Source: Certhia americana
Lineage: Eukaryota; Chordata; Aves; Passeriformes; Certhiidae
Direction: 5' to 3'
DNA: 64,000 bases
Assembly: GCA_018697195.1 (NCBI GenBank)
Contig: CM031857.1
Coordinates: forward strand, 62,068,069-62,132,068
The notes under the pieces were generated by a model, which saw only the letters and a list, made by a program, of their open reading frames with translations, made no database searches and was not told the DNA's origin. Made by a program: the position numbers and the translations under genes. Position 1 is the stretch's first letter; every line of letters starts with the position of its first letter. Shown one piece after another: positions 1-14,300 of the stretch.

Positions 1-3000
1 CTAACAAAGTTCTTTTGGGAGAGCATGTGCACAGGTATGTGCAAAAAATGTTATGCATCAGAAACAAATAACAAGCATTTTTCATTAATTTTATTACAGA
101 AAAAAATTGAGCCTATATAGTTATATATTAAGTAGGAATAAAAATGTTTTTATAAAAACAAATTGCTTTAAATTTTAACAATTTACATCCATAGATCTGT
201 AATGCTGAAGCAAGTAGTGCTTTCAGTATGCTGAAACCTCTTGATTTATCTAGCAACAGTGTAGTCATCAGAAGGCAATGCAAAGTAAGACACATGCAAA
301 GATATGGAAAAGCACAGTCCAGTTACCTGTGTCAGATGCAGCAGCATAAAGAAATTAAAAAATTCCAAAAGAAATAACAGAACCAAAAAAACTAACCTAA
401 AAAGGCATTTCAACAATGCACAACTATAAGAAACTCAAAATAATTCTGTTTCAGTCATGACAGTCTTGTATCAGCTACACAAAGGAAAAAAAAAAAAAAA
501 TTAGAACTATAAACCGTAACCAAAGTTATCCAAAGTTATCCAAGTATTCCAAAGAACTGCACAAATTTCTTCATTAGTTCATCATCAAAGAGAAGAGTTT
601 CATCCCTAGCTATATTAATTCTCTTTTCAGTTTTTGCATTCACTTGCCAGTGGGTTTTTAAAGCTGTTTAAAATACCTACTGATAGAATCTAGTCTTGCA
701 TCTTGGTGCTTAGCTGTGTTCCAGATGCTGTAGTTCCTGAATTTGTTCCTCCTAAGTGCAACCTTACATTCAGTATTAAATTTTTTATTGGTGCAATGAA
801 TGAGGGTAACTGTAAGATTATAAGGACAGAATTAATGACTGCATGCAATGATCAGAGATTTCTCTAAGGTAAGTGTTAAAACCGTTCACCAATATTTGGA
901 ACTGTTCAAATCTCTACCTCTGCTTCTTACCCATTCCTCTATCCTGCTGAGAAGTTCTGAGAAAAAAATTGGGTTAAAATTATATATGAATAAATATTCT
1001 CTTCCTGTTTAAAATTACACACTTACATGCATTGTAGTCATAAGCGAACTTTAACCTAGTCTTTTTAGACCTGCAGGTCTAAAAAGAAAAGATATTGAAC
1101 TTTTTCTAAAATTATTTTTATTTTATGCAGCTCTTCCTAGAGATAACATTGTCTGAGCTTCTGTGCCTAAAACTGCTGTTGGATCCCATACCAGAAAAAT
1201 ATTTATGTTTACATTAATTTAAAAATCACAATTAAATGCATTTAACAAATATTGCTTTAAATTTTACTTATATAGGTACTTTCCTTTAAAGCACATAACA
1301 ACACATTCCTTCCCTTTTTTTGACAAAAAAGCATTTCTTTTTTCCTACTCATAAAAGGTTAGGTCCTCATTCATTCATTGCTTATTAAAATTTCTACATA
1401 TACTTTTTTAGAGTGGCCAAACCATTCTATTAAATAGGATAAGAGTAATAATCTTTCACAATCCAGAATTACAAAAGAATTTGAGAAGTAGTTTCATCTG
1501 CTCTGGGGTGTCTAGCACTTCTTCCTCCTTTTTCATTAATCAAGGATAACATCTTCTCTTTTTCAGGGAGATGTTTTCATATCACATACATTTTCCTTCT
1601 CATGGTCTCACAGATTAAAATTGAGTCCAGTACAACAGTGTTGTCCAAGCTTAGTTGACAGAAATGACTGCTGTTTGATGTTAAATGTTTATTCAGTTTG
1701 TCAGGCCTTCAGTATAGATGGCATTTGCAGATTTTAATTTAAAACAAATAGACAACAGTGACCTCATGCCTAAGGAATGATTAAAACAAGCTAAAAGACA
1801 AACAAGCCCAGAGAAGAATTTGCACTATTAGGTTAGTACAAAGCTCATGGCCTTTTATTAATAATGGGGGAAAAATTACTGTTGTTCGACTACAATTAAA
1901 AGAGGCTGTTGCTGTGAATTTAGATCTTGGCATTAATTCCCAACATCTCTTCCTTAAAGTACAACTATACAGTGAGCATGGTCGTCAATTCTTCTGAATT
2001 GTCATCTGGCTTACATTATATCTTGACTCCAAACACTTGTGGAGAAGGAGACATGTCAGAAAGGAGCCTAGTTGTAAATGATTTCTGCACAAGCCAGTCA
2101 CCTGCTTCTGGGGCCAGATAGATATCCCTAGTGCACCTTTGTTTATCAGTAAAAGCAAAGTAGTGTGTGCTGTTTTCCTGAACTTTAAATCATCCTATTC
2201 CCTGTCACACTGAAAGCATGCTCTAATTAAAAAAAAAATGGTTTTCTTACATGTTTTGAAGATTGCTCTAATCTGGTTCTTATGGTAGGATATTATTTTG
2301 AAACATCTTTGTGTGTTTTACAACATATTGTTTATAGATTGAGAAAATATCCTACCTTGCAGCAAGTGCTGAGGAATTATACAGGATCTCAGTAAAGTGA
2401 GACATTAAGACCAAGGTTTGATATTGTTGATATAGTCATGAGCGGCTTCTTTTATTTGTTTTGATTTCCTTTTTACTTTGAATATTGCTTTGCACATTGC
2501 TTTGGTTTTGTCCTATGTATTGATTTCCTATTTGCAGCTGGAGTACATGCAGTAGGTTGCTGTATAACGCCTTCAGTTAATTTAATGGAAAATAAATTTA
2601 CGTCATGCTCTGACACTGTCCATTGCTGCAGACTGAAGTGCACTAAAAGTACAGGACCATACTGTATTTAATTTCAGCCAGCAATGCATTTTTGAAACAA
2701 TTCTTCCAGTTGTCTATTTACTGAGCTTTGATTTTCACCTTAGAAACTCTCAGAAATTGCAGTCTGGTTCCTCTGTATTGAAAGTGCACTGCTAACAAAC
2801 TTTCAGTTCACAGGGCAAGACTAGATCTAATTTAAAAACCTCCATGACCTTCAGTTACCTTCAAGTTAAAACTTCAAAAATATTTGTAGTATTTGACTTA
2901 GATTCTCTGCTGCAACTACTCTGCTTGGCATACTGATTCCTGGGTGTCCCACTCTATTTGCTAGTAGAGGTATTTCATATGATGGCCTTCTGTCAGATTT

Positions 3001-6000
3001 GCTCGAAAAAACCCACTCATCTGAAAGTATGGGCTTCATGTCCTGCTCAATATGGTCTTAGAAGTATATTTATAATTGCAGCACTGTATCTTATTTTTAT
3101 ACTAGATCTTTAAAGAAGTAATAAGGAATTTTGAAAGGACTTTGGCTCATACTCATAGTAGTGTTTGCCCTTCATATGAAGCTACAGTTACCAGCTTTCC
3201 ACACTTCTATTTTCCTCAATAGATTCTTAGTTATTTAATTTTTGCTTCACTGAACTATATAATTGGCTCTAGAAAGGTGAAAACGTGATATAATTCTATT
3301 CTGCTTCACATTCCTTGTTATTCCATTCAACTTTTCCATTCATAAGCACCACCTTTCCAAGAAAACTGGTGTCTATTGTCCTGAACTACATTGTGTGGGG
3401 AGTCATCACACTGAAATAATTTACAATCATAATGATGATGGTTCTAACATATTGACAATTTATGTCATTTGCGGATTGTAGTAGCTTCCAGACAATAATG
3501 ACGCAGTGAGTGTGGTGTGTTAGAAAAGTGCCTGCTAGTATTTTGTTTCATGGTCTACTAGAAAACATGCACACCCTGCAAATTCAGAAAGAAAGGCAAG
3601 ATATGAAGAATGTAGCTTAATTAAACTGCAGATTAATTATCCAATGTCTTGTGGGAAATACTTAGCAGGGGTTCACATAGTCCAGCTCATCATTTATTCT
3701 CTGTTTGCCTCCACCTATATGGGCAAGAAAACCACTTTATTGTTTTACCAGATGTAGAATACCCTAAATTTTTTTAGACTGCCTTCCTCTGTGGATTGTC
3801 AAGGAATTGAGTCTCTGTAAATAAAGGATAGCAGCACTTGACATGTGCCAGAAAAGGGCACAGACAATTAATTGGTTGTCCTTTCTTCTCAACCACAGCT
3901 GGTACTTTGACAGCTCACCTCTCCTGTCAATGAAAAATCCGTCTGCTCCTTTTTCAAAATCCATCTGCTCTCTACTATCAATCCTAAATACCCAGTGCAA
4001 CATTTGTTTTGATAGGTAATCTTCTAACCTTCTTATTTGCATTAAAATACTGCTACTTGCTCTTTAATACTTCTTTCTCTGACATACTTTATTGTCCTAC
4101 AGAATCCTACTGTCTCTTTCTATGCCCATCATAGGTGTCATCCAAGAAATGTCATGTGTATGTTTTAAAGTCAATAGACCAATAAATATACTGTTTAAAA
4201 GATAAATTCCCTGCAAAATCTCCAAATTTTAATCAATACTATTTAGTCTAGAAGCTGCCTTGTGACTGACCTATATAAGAAACATAATCAGTGACAAAAC
4301 CAAATTTTTCCCATTCAGGTATTAGAGAACTTGGATCTTGTTGGCCAGAGAAAACTGCAATTTGGCTTTCACATGCTACTGGAAGCTGAAAAGTCTCTGC
4401 AGTTTTTGTTCTCAGTTATTCAGTAATTCAACTACACGATATTACTTCAATGCTCACATCTTCTAAAACTTCTAGTACTGTTGAGAAGCAAATGGAACCT
4501 GCTTTTCATCTCTCTTTTCATCCATGAACCCATTATGCCTTTTTTTCTTTTTTTTTCATTGTTTCTATTGCTGTATGATGAATTTTATAATCATGATCAA
4601 TGCAAATTAGTAAAAAGCTGATGAGTGTAAAGTGCTAATCTATAAAGTGCTGAGTCAGAAAGAAGGCAGGGAAAAGCAAACTAGACTGTATATACATTTC
4701 TAGAAAATAAGTTTATTAGGCAGGAGAAATCATATTTATATATTTCTTCTGCCTATTTTATAAGCTCATTTCAAACTCTAACATTTGTTTTACTCTGTGC
4801 CTTAAACATCATTCCAGCATTTATAAGAGTGACTTTTATTCACGTTGCATCTGTGTATATCTGATATTTTTCCTATAACTGATATGAAGTTACTAATCTG
4901 CAGTTCTAGGATCTCCTTGGAGTTTTCTAAAAGCACTTACCATTGGCTATGAAAGTTCGTTGACTAATTCCTTTAGCGCTCTCTGATGGATTTAATCTGA
5001 CCCTACAGATTCAAAACATTAATTTGGTCCAGGTATTTTCTCATTTGCTCTTTAACAGTGTTGATGTCTGTTCTCTTATGTTGTTCATCTACTCCCAGCA
5101 TAATTAATCATTTTACACTAGAGTCCTTTTGAGTGAACTGAGGCAGAGCAAGTACTTACAAATTCTAGTTTTTATTCCCTCCTGTGTATTTCCTTTCTGA
5201 TAATTAGAGCCTTTACCTTTCCTTTTATCTTCACTTTTTCTCTGAAGTATCAAAATAATTGTTTTTGTTTCCTTATCTATCACAAAAGTATATTACTACT
5301 GAAGTTTGTTTATCCACATTATTTTTTATAGCTTCTTATCCTGACTTTCCTTGCCCTTGTAATACAATGCTGCAGTTGCAAAAAATTCCCATTTCTGCAT
5401 GTTGTAGAACTTCTACCTCCTGATTTTTATTTTCTTTTTTTTAATTCGTTTTTCATTTGCTTAATTTGTGGGATATTCATGTAAACCAAGGGACATAGAG
5501 CCAAATTTCAAGTATTATAGAAGAAAATACTGAATGTCCTTTATATACTTGCTACTAATGGATAAGTATTGTTTCAGGGAATTTCATGAAGTTGGGGGGA
5601 AAAAGGCAGTGGAATGTAACATGGGTACGGACTTTGGCATGTATTTGGAACAATTTTGACAAAAGGTCTGAACAGGAAGACATGAAGAGTCCAGTATCAA
5701 TGAATTATTCAGTCTGCTGCAAAACACAAAGTTTTAGGAGAGGCAGAAACTTCATGGTTTTGTTGAGAGATGCCTAAAAGAGATGCCTAAGACACAATTC
5801 AATATGGTTAAGTATCAGTAAAACAAGGTAAAAATGATAAAACCTCACATTTTAAAATGTCTGAGCATATGCAACAGTAGCTAACAAAACCAAGACCAAG
5901 AATAGAGGTTAAAACTGAACAAAGAGTATTAACAGATAAAATACATCAGCTCACATGAAAAGTAAAAAGAGGGAGGTATATTTATTTGGTTAAAATAATG

Positions 6001-9000
6001 ATTGAAGAGCTCATTTTCCCCTGAATATTTATCTGATTTAAATATTTACTTAGGTTTTGAAAGATTTTATCTCTTTTCTATTCAGCATACATGAAAGTGT
6101 TGAGCTTCATGACTAAGTGGGCTTTTTAGCTTCTCCTTAAAATAATACATGTTTTAATAGAGTAGTAAATAGCTACTTTAAACAGTTACCCATTTTAGCT
6201 TCTCTTAATCAACGCAAGAAGAGTGTTAAAACATTAAAAAAAAAAAAAAAAAGCTTTAAGTGTTTTTAAAACATTTTTAAAAAAATAACTTTATGGGACT
6301 CTTTCTAATAAGCAGTCCTGTTAAATATGACCTTTGATCTGTTTGTGGATTGAATCCTTGTGTATCATAGGAAAAAAGAGATCCTGAGTCTTTGTGAAAT
6401 GAATATCTGTTGTTTCCAACTCTCTGATTCACCAGAACACAAGTTATGCAAGCATTTTTATTTCTGCCCCTTATGATTATTCAAGAACATAACTATTTTA
6501 ATAAGTTACATATGACATACAGTTGCAAAAGCATAACACTGCAGAGTGCAAAAAAAAATCATTACATTTGTTCATTAAAAATCTCACTTCCCTATATCTG
6601 TATAGTAAGTTGTAATGACTCTGGTCCATAGTGATTCTTAATTGCACAGGTCCAGGTGATCAGGTTTGAAGGTTCTATGACATAAGAAGTGGGAATTGAA
6701 ACAATCTGGTTTCTTGTCCAATCCTCTTTCTGTGTGGTACTTGGGTTTTTTATTTTCTTGTCCCTCTCCCAGAAAGAAGGGTTCTTCTCTGGTCCTGAAA
6801 CCCTTTACTTTGGGTAAGCAGACAAAACTAGTCATGTTCTGCCTGCTGACATTGCCCTGCATTTGTCTTGTCTTTTGTCTGGGTACTTACTGTTTTTCTG
6901 CCGCTTGGATACCTGCTATGTACAGCTGCAAATGCTTTTTTACATCTCACTTCCTCTGTAAAATATGTTTATATTGTGCTTGCCTATGCCATTCAGAGTA
7001 TTACAAAATACTTATGTAACACTGGTAGTTGACTGTTGTAGTATACTTCCATTTGGGTGCAGGGGCAATTACTACTCATTACCTTCTGGTTAGTTAATTT
7101 ACAATTTGTTTGGTTTGTAGCTTCTAATTAGACTAAAATAATTTACTTGGTGGTATTTTTTCAGTTTTAGTATGTTGTGTTTTTTTTTTTTTTTCTTTTT
7201 TCCTCTGTTATAGTTATAAAGCATGCAGATGTATTTATTTTCTGCTGCAGTGGGATTCTGTAAGTTAACTTGTTAACTGTGATTCAACCATTTATGACTC
7301 TACAGTGGCCACCATTAAAACAAGTGTCTGCGGTGTTTTTCTTGGTTTTATTTGTCTTTGTGCACTTTATAGCTCAGTTTGGTTAATTCAGATTGTCTTA
7401 CTTGCCTGAACATTCTGTTCTTTAGGGATCAATATCGACTAAAATTTTCATCTTGATCCACCAGGACTCCAGAAGTTACTTTGATAAAATTATGCCAGAA
7501 AGATTACCTTATCTATTCCTCTTCTTCTTTATATTTAGACCAAAATCTGAATTTAATTCTGGGAACTCCTTGTTTTAATCTCATGTGGCACATTGATTGT
7601 TTAATGGAAAACACAGCTATCATACTATTTTTTTTTGTCTTTTATAAAAGATTATATTTTCTTTGATAAACATATCCCCCTCCCCAAATTGTGCAAAAAT
7701 GAAAGGAAGAAAAATTAAAAAAAGAACAGAGATGTAAAATGAGAACACTAGACACGTTCAGAAAAAAAATGATTTCTGGAATCTACAAGTTTAGGAATGT
7801 GGCCTAGTAATAACATAACATTTTTTAACAGACTCAGCTTATTAATTGTACTGCCTGTGACAGGAATCTCTAATTCTGGATTAGAATTACTGTACTCACT
7901 TAGTGTTATCCTTGGGATATACCTCTCATAAATTAGTTTTAGTAAAGAATATCATGGGGGACATAATATAGATATAAATAGATATAGATGACATAGATAT
8001 GTAACATAATTCCATTAAAATATGCAAGAGAAACACAACATCAATGTCACTTCTAAATTTAAGAAATATTAATGACAAAAACAACCCTTTACTAATAGTG
8101 ACAGAATCTCAGTAAGTGCCATGACTTTTCCAAGGTTGCCATAAGCCAAATATAAAAAAACAACAACAAATTACAAACCTGAATAGTTAACAGGGGAAAT
8201 ATGCACAGTAAACAACAAAGAGCATAGTGATATTAAATACAACTTAGTAAATTGAAAGAGCAAAATTAAAAACTGCTGAGGCATAAAAAGAAAATTTCAT
8301 ATAGCTCCATGAATCACAAAGACAATAATAATATACAGGTTGGCTTTTACCCCCCAGTATTTAGTTTAAAGACTGTGGCCTTCTTATCAGACTTGGAAAA
8401 GTTAGTAGTCTGTGAAGCCTAGCTATTGGAAACTATGTTGGGAAGACTAATGCAAGATGTGACCTTCCCTTTCAAACTTTGCCTTGTTACTATTATACAT
8501 TTACCATTCATTCAAAGATAAAATATTTCTTGGCAGTTTCCAACTCTTGCCTTCTCCCTTATATCTTAACCTTGCCTGTCACCCAACAAAAGGATATTTA
8601 CTTTACCATAAGTAAGGTAATTTACAGGGTACTTTACAGTAAGTAACATAATTTACAGATATGGAGCAACTATATCCATCCAAAAGTCTTCTTCCACGTA
8701 AGCAGAAAGATGTCAAAGCAGGTGTAAAGGTTTAAAAAGGGAATAGGACAATCTAATATTAAAATGCCTGTGGACATTTATGGAGAAACTAAACTGAGCA
8801 GACATGTTGTAAGAAAATGTTTCTTCTATAGGTGTTACCTCTCTTTTCATCATTAATGACAAAACAACTTTATGGAGAATATAGGTTTGTTCAAGTATGA
8901 CTATATATATTTTTTTTTTTTTTTGCATGCTTTTGTATCTATGTTATAACTTGGTTTTCCTGTAGACAAGTGTAATATTTTGTCTAGTTTCAGTCGGTAT

Positions 9001-11194
9001 TAGTGAAAATATGATGGATTACAAAGAGGATGGACACACAACTTTTTTAAAAGCCAATATCCTTGAGTAACAGTTTGAGGATGTGCTTTTCATGGACATA
9101 TATGTTTACATCTTGTATCTTAGGGGTAGAGCTGAATTATGTTCTGAATTCTGTGAAAACAGATACTGCTCCTCTGTGAACCTCTGACCGTGGTAAGTGA
9201 TCTGCACCAATGTAGGAAGTAATGATGTAGATCCATGCTGCCCTCAAGAACATACATTGTTTACAAAGCTGCAGTGATTGCCTTTCTTGGATTCTAGCTA
9301 CTTGCAAGATGGATCAGATTTGCTAAATACTTCTTTAACTATATTTTGTTGTACTCCCCCTGACCAACACCAGCCCGCTATGGACAGATTCTCCTGGCAA
9401 CAAAACTTCAGCATGATGACAAAAGGACTTTACCTTGAAAAATATCTGAGAACAGACAATAATGAAAAAGGTACAGATAGACTTGGCAGTTACCATACTT
9501 TTATCACAGATTACTTCTATTCCAAACTTAATGGAAATTCATGGCACTAAAAACAGTCAATCAAGCAGTTGCTCTACTTTAGCTCTGTCATTTTTCCTTC
9601 TCAGTCTTTCATCTCTTGAACATGCTTCTTAAATATTAATTTTAAATTACAAAGTAAGCTCTTAAGAGAGTTACCGTAATTCATTCTGTATTTGTTAAGA
9701 TTTTTTAAGTGTCTAGAAAACAGTGTTGCACCTTTTTTATAAAGTACCAAAATTGTGTATTAAATAATTGCTAAAACATTTTCTATTCTTAGTCTGTCAC
9801 ATTATAACATTTAGGATAGAACTCTATTTTCTTTGAATGTTACGGTGACATTATGGTGACCCATTAATTGTGATCAGGGTTGGGCTTTAGGATATTGATA
9901 TTTTCAATTAAGTTATTGCATATTTTACCATGTTGTGTATTTAATTTCAGTTTTACATTCCACACATCTTCTAACTTAAATGGTGAAATTTCTAAGGTAT
10001 TGCTGCATTAAAAGTATGATTTATACTTTGACAATTCTTGTTATTTATTGTACTTTTAAAAGATTTTATGCTCTTACCCATAAACAGTTACAGTGTGTGT
10101 AAGTACATCAAGTCACTACCTCTGGTGTAAATAATGACACACTGTCACTGTAACTCATAAGATCTAAAGTACTAAGATTGTATTGACTTGTAAATTACCG
10201 GGCTAATAAATTACAATTATGTCACACAAAAATATAGTTAGTAGTTTCCATATAAGTCATCATAAAAAACTGCTATTTCATCCATTTCCAGATGATAAAA
10301 ATGAAATAGAGTATTTGGAAAATCATGAAGAGATCAATTCATGGGTCACATCATACTCATGTTCAATTTTCTTTCTTAGTACTGAGTTCTGTTAGAATCC
10401 CTAAGCCCATATTTTACAGTGATGAGTGTCTAGAGAAATGCATTAGTCTTTTAGCTAATATGTAAGATTGGTAGATAAGAACTAGTCTAACTGAAGTCAA
10501 TAGCAATATTCTTCCTTCTCCATTTTTTATAGTACCTCCTTCTCTTTACAGTAATTGGATGTATTCTGTTCTATGAAGGTAAATAAATAGTATCATTTTT
10601 TTGTAAAACTGGACTATAATTATGTTCTCAAAATTAGAAATGTTAATAGAATACTATAATTTTCTACAGTTTCCATTTCAGTTTTCAGACTAATTTCTGA
10701 ACCTGTTAGAGCCATCACAAATCAATTTATCTGTGTTGGTTCAAGAAACCCTAATATTGCAAATGATGCCCATTCCACAGATTAAAAGGGGCTTTCAATG
10801 GTATTGCAGATATTGGTCAGAATAGGCAGCAGAGCATGACATCCTAGTAAAGCTCCTAGTAACAGTGATATGTGAGAAATGCCTAGCAATGCAAAAGTGT
10901 CACTATGGAGAATGTTATCAGGAGTTTGTGGATGAGAAAAGAGTGAGGAGTAGTTGTCAAAGCAGTGAAAGGTGGCTAGCAGCAATATCCAGCAATGGGG
11001 AAGCAACTTTCCCCACAAGACCATCAGTAGCTTTCATTCATCCTTGTTATGTAGAAAGATTTGCCATTCCCAGACTGTGAATGACATTTTAGTGCAGGAG
11101 GGGGATGGTGTGGCTGACTTAGCCATTGCTTGACAATATAAATCCATAATTTCTTTTCGTTGCAGAAATTATTTCTTGTTCCCTGATGTGGTCA
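1..11194. other. AT-rich non-coding stretch, no gene recognised
   Basis: I found no exon, RNA gene or transposable-element copy that I can defend here. Open frames are short (92 codons or fewer), scattered on both strands, and show no recognisable domain. Visible small structures are an 11-bp unit repeated twice around 520-542, a 28-bp perfect palindrome at 1060-1087, an A18 run at 6236-6253, a short GATA/ATAGAT-rich stretch near 7965-8000, and a local near-duplication of a roughly 19-bp unit at about 8591-8656. Conserved non-coding elements could be present but cannot be recognised without alignment. Confidence 0.6.
1060..1087. repeat. Perfect 28-bp palindrome
   Basis: The sequence reads identically on both strands across all 28 bases, with no spacer. 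The centre is CCTGCAGG, flanked by AGA/TCT and runs of five T and five A. Pairing stops at both ends (g against a). It is not part of a recognised transposon, and no matching tandem or terminal-repeat partner was seen nearby. Confidence 0.9.
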
Positions 11195-11345
11195 CAGCAC
11201 CAATCCTGACAGAGTTCTAGCACTTGGATGATACTCTCCAACATGGTGTGATTCTTGAGGTATCCTGTCCAGGGAGTTGGACTCAATCCTTACAGGTAGG
11301 TCCCTTTCAACTCAGGGGACCCATTCTGCAACCCTGTGATAACAT
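11195..11345 (+). mobile_element. CR1 LINE 3'-end fragment
   Basis: The segment resembles the CR1 3' untranslated tail: a 'gttggactcaatcc' stretch, then 'aggtcccttt caactcagg', then a degenerate terminal octamer region ('attctgcaaccctgtgat'). CR1 elements are non-LTR retrotransposons that are usually 5'-truncated, and this copy keeps only about 150 bp. The octamers are degraded, so it is an old copy. It is non-coding. Confidence 0.65.
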
Positions 11346-14300
11346 AGTAGGGAGCAGTGCGTGTCAACTACAGGAAGAATAAAGGAGTACAGCAGAGATT
11401 AGAATACTATTTTTAATTTATTTTTTTTTTAGGAAAAGTTTCTTTTTACTTTTCTGTAAAGATACAGAAGGACACAGACAAGAAAGCATATTTTTACTAA
11501 AAGTTTATTACATTATGTCATTGATCTTCATAATTTGGCAAGAGCAGTATACTAAAACATAATATATGAAAAAAAAACTATTAAAAGCTATGTTATATCA
11601 TTCAGCTCTTTAATTTTTTTTTTTTTTTTTTTTCATGTCTGCATTTTATTTTGACAAAAAAAGCTCTAGGGAAGTATTCATTACTCTGAAATGAGGGGAG
11701 CCAAGGAAGACAAACTCAAACCAAAACAGATAGTATTAAACATAGTATCTCGTGTCATTTAAATATTACTTTGTGGAATACATATGACCATCTTGAAAAG
11801 GTTCTCTCACTTATTCTTGCAAGATGAAGGAACTAATGCTGATATAACTATTTTAAAATTTCTTCTATTTGTTTGATGTCTTCTATTTTAATGGGATCAC
11901 AGCCTCAGTCATCATTCAGCAGCTGTTTTCTTTCAAGGGATTTTTACTTAAAATACATTTTTTTAAAAAATATTATAATTTTACTGCTCAATGAACCTTG
12001 CAATAACAACATTTTAGCATCTATCCACCATGGCAGATGGCAAACTAATGAGGCCTGCTGTAGCTGCATACTGATATGTTCTGTACACAACACTTCCGCG
12101 CTCCAAAGGGAGGTCGAAGACTAACTTTTATTTATATTTTTTGTTGTATTCAATTGTTGAAAATCATAAGACAGATTATTAGAAAAAACACTTTTTGCAC
12201 CTTTTAATTAGATTAGCTAATGTTTACTGCATGTGATCAACCTATAGAGTTCAAAAGCGACACAGTCCATATTTCAGTGTTCTTTAACTTGCATTTTTTA
12301 AAAAAAGTAATAGTACTATTCCAATTCTTTATACTTCTATTTAAAAGTCATTTTAAAATAAAAGTTAGAGATGTTTTTGCTATGATTGCATTTTAAATTT
12401 AGGAAAACTAATACCTTAGTGTTTATAGCTTGCAAATTTTAAAGAAAAATACATATTTAATACCTATTTCTTTCTTTTTTTTTTTTTTTTTTTTCTCTCT
12501 AAAGGCACTTTTGTTGTAAACCTCCACCCTCAGGATTCTGTATTTTTTCTTAATGAAGATAGATAATGTTCATTAAATCTAGTGGAGGCTAATTTAGTAA
12601 AACTTCATGTTTTAGTGGCTTGATGAAAAACAAGGTGATGAAAAATCATGAGTCTGATAATAAGTGCAATTGACGGGACCTCAGTCAAGGTGTGCAACAT
12701 GGACAGTTGATCTTCATTCCTTGATAGACAGAGAAGTGCAGTGGAAATGTCAGACAGAGGAACTGATTTTTCCAGAAGATTATTTATTCTACTCAGTTAA
12801 AAGAATAACTGAATCGCTCTTTGGAGCTGTTTTTCTCCTAGAAGAAAAGCTTATGTGAATAACCAATATCCTATGTACAAAAGTAGATTATATTGTTGTT
12901 TTTTACACCAATTTTAGTAATTTTTTCCCCTTAGAGGTATGTCCAAAACTACTTGAACCAAGAGCAGAATATCTAGTTCTAGATAAATAAAATTTTTCCT
13001 TTGCTGTTTCACAATCTTTTCTAAATCAGTTCCATGATCCTATTAATGATTGAAAGCTGTCCATGAGAATTTGAGTAATCTCATTAAATTAGGGTCAAAG
13101 GTTAAAATATTGAAAAGTAAATTACTTTCAGATATATAGCCTGAAAAAACATTGCAAGTAATGAAGTAAAGATGTTAACAACTTTCCTTACAAAGCACTA
13201 TTCACCAATTGCCAGTGCTGTGCCGTGTGTTTCTGTGTCAATGACATATTACTAAGATCATCCTATTTCACAAAAAGGGGATTCTTGAACTAATAAATTT
13301 TAAAACATTAGCAATCTGTATTTGACCTTTATATACACTTCAACTATCACTTTTCAGCTCTTCTGGCAAATTTCTTTTATTACCACTTGCTTACAGAAGA
13401 TAGTTGTAGTCTTAGAGAAATACTGTCATTAACTCTTATCAGTATTCTTACAATATATTGAATAATTTTAATAGTTTTATTATAATTCAAATTTCAATAA
13501 AAGTTTTCTCCCTGTAAATACTCTAGAGTCTAATTCTGCTTCCAGTGTGATCATTTTGCAGTCTTATAATGTCACTAATTTAATTACATGTACTTTTTTG
13601 TTTGTATATCAGTATAAAAGTACTTGGAGGCTATTATAATATGATATTAAAAATAAAATCATTTTACATTTACTTTTTGATTTAACACAGCTTTAAAAAT
13701 CTTGTCACAGCAGTAGGATTTCAAATATCTCCTTAACTTAAAGGTAAAATTTGATAATTATATATATATAATTTTGGGGCTTTGGGGTTTTTTTTAATAT
13801 GATGTTTTAATTTTCTTTTATTTGAAGGGTTGTTCTGAAATATCCTGGCTGAAGTAACTCATCACATAAGAAAATTAGCAGTTAAAGGGATGAAAACAAA
13901 GTAAAGGACTTGTCCTCATTCTTTCACAGACATAATAATGTCTTGAAAAGCTCTTCTCATCTTTAGCATTTGCTTCAATCCACTAACCTTAATAAAAGAT
14001 AAAGCAAACAGAATTCTTTTAGTTAAAATTACTGTAATTGTATAGTAGATTTAGACACGTTTTATAAAGATGTAAGTGATTAATTCCTTCAACAAACAAA
14101 ATTAGATGGCTAAATATTGCTTGTAGTGCAAGTTGGCTAGCCTTCAGCCACATTGTCTTTTTTCTCTGTGCCTGGCTGCATATTTAAAGATCTTAGAGAA
14201 GACTTTAAGTGATTACTTTCTTAAGTGGAACAACACTACATAATAATTATTTCCAGTCTGATTTTCTGTGTTTATCCTACATATTATTTAAGAGATATTT

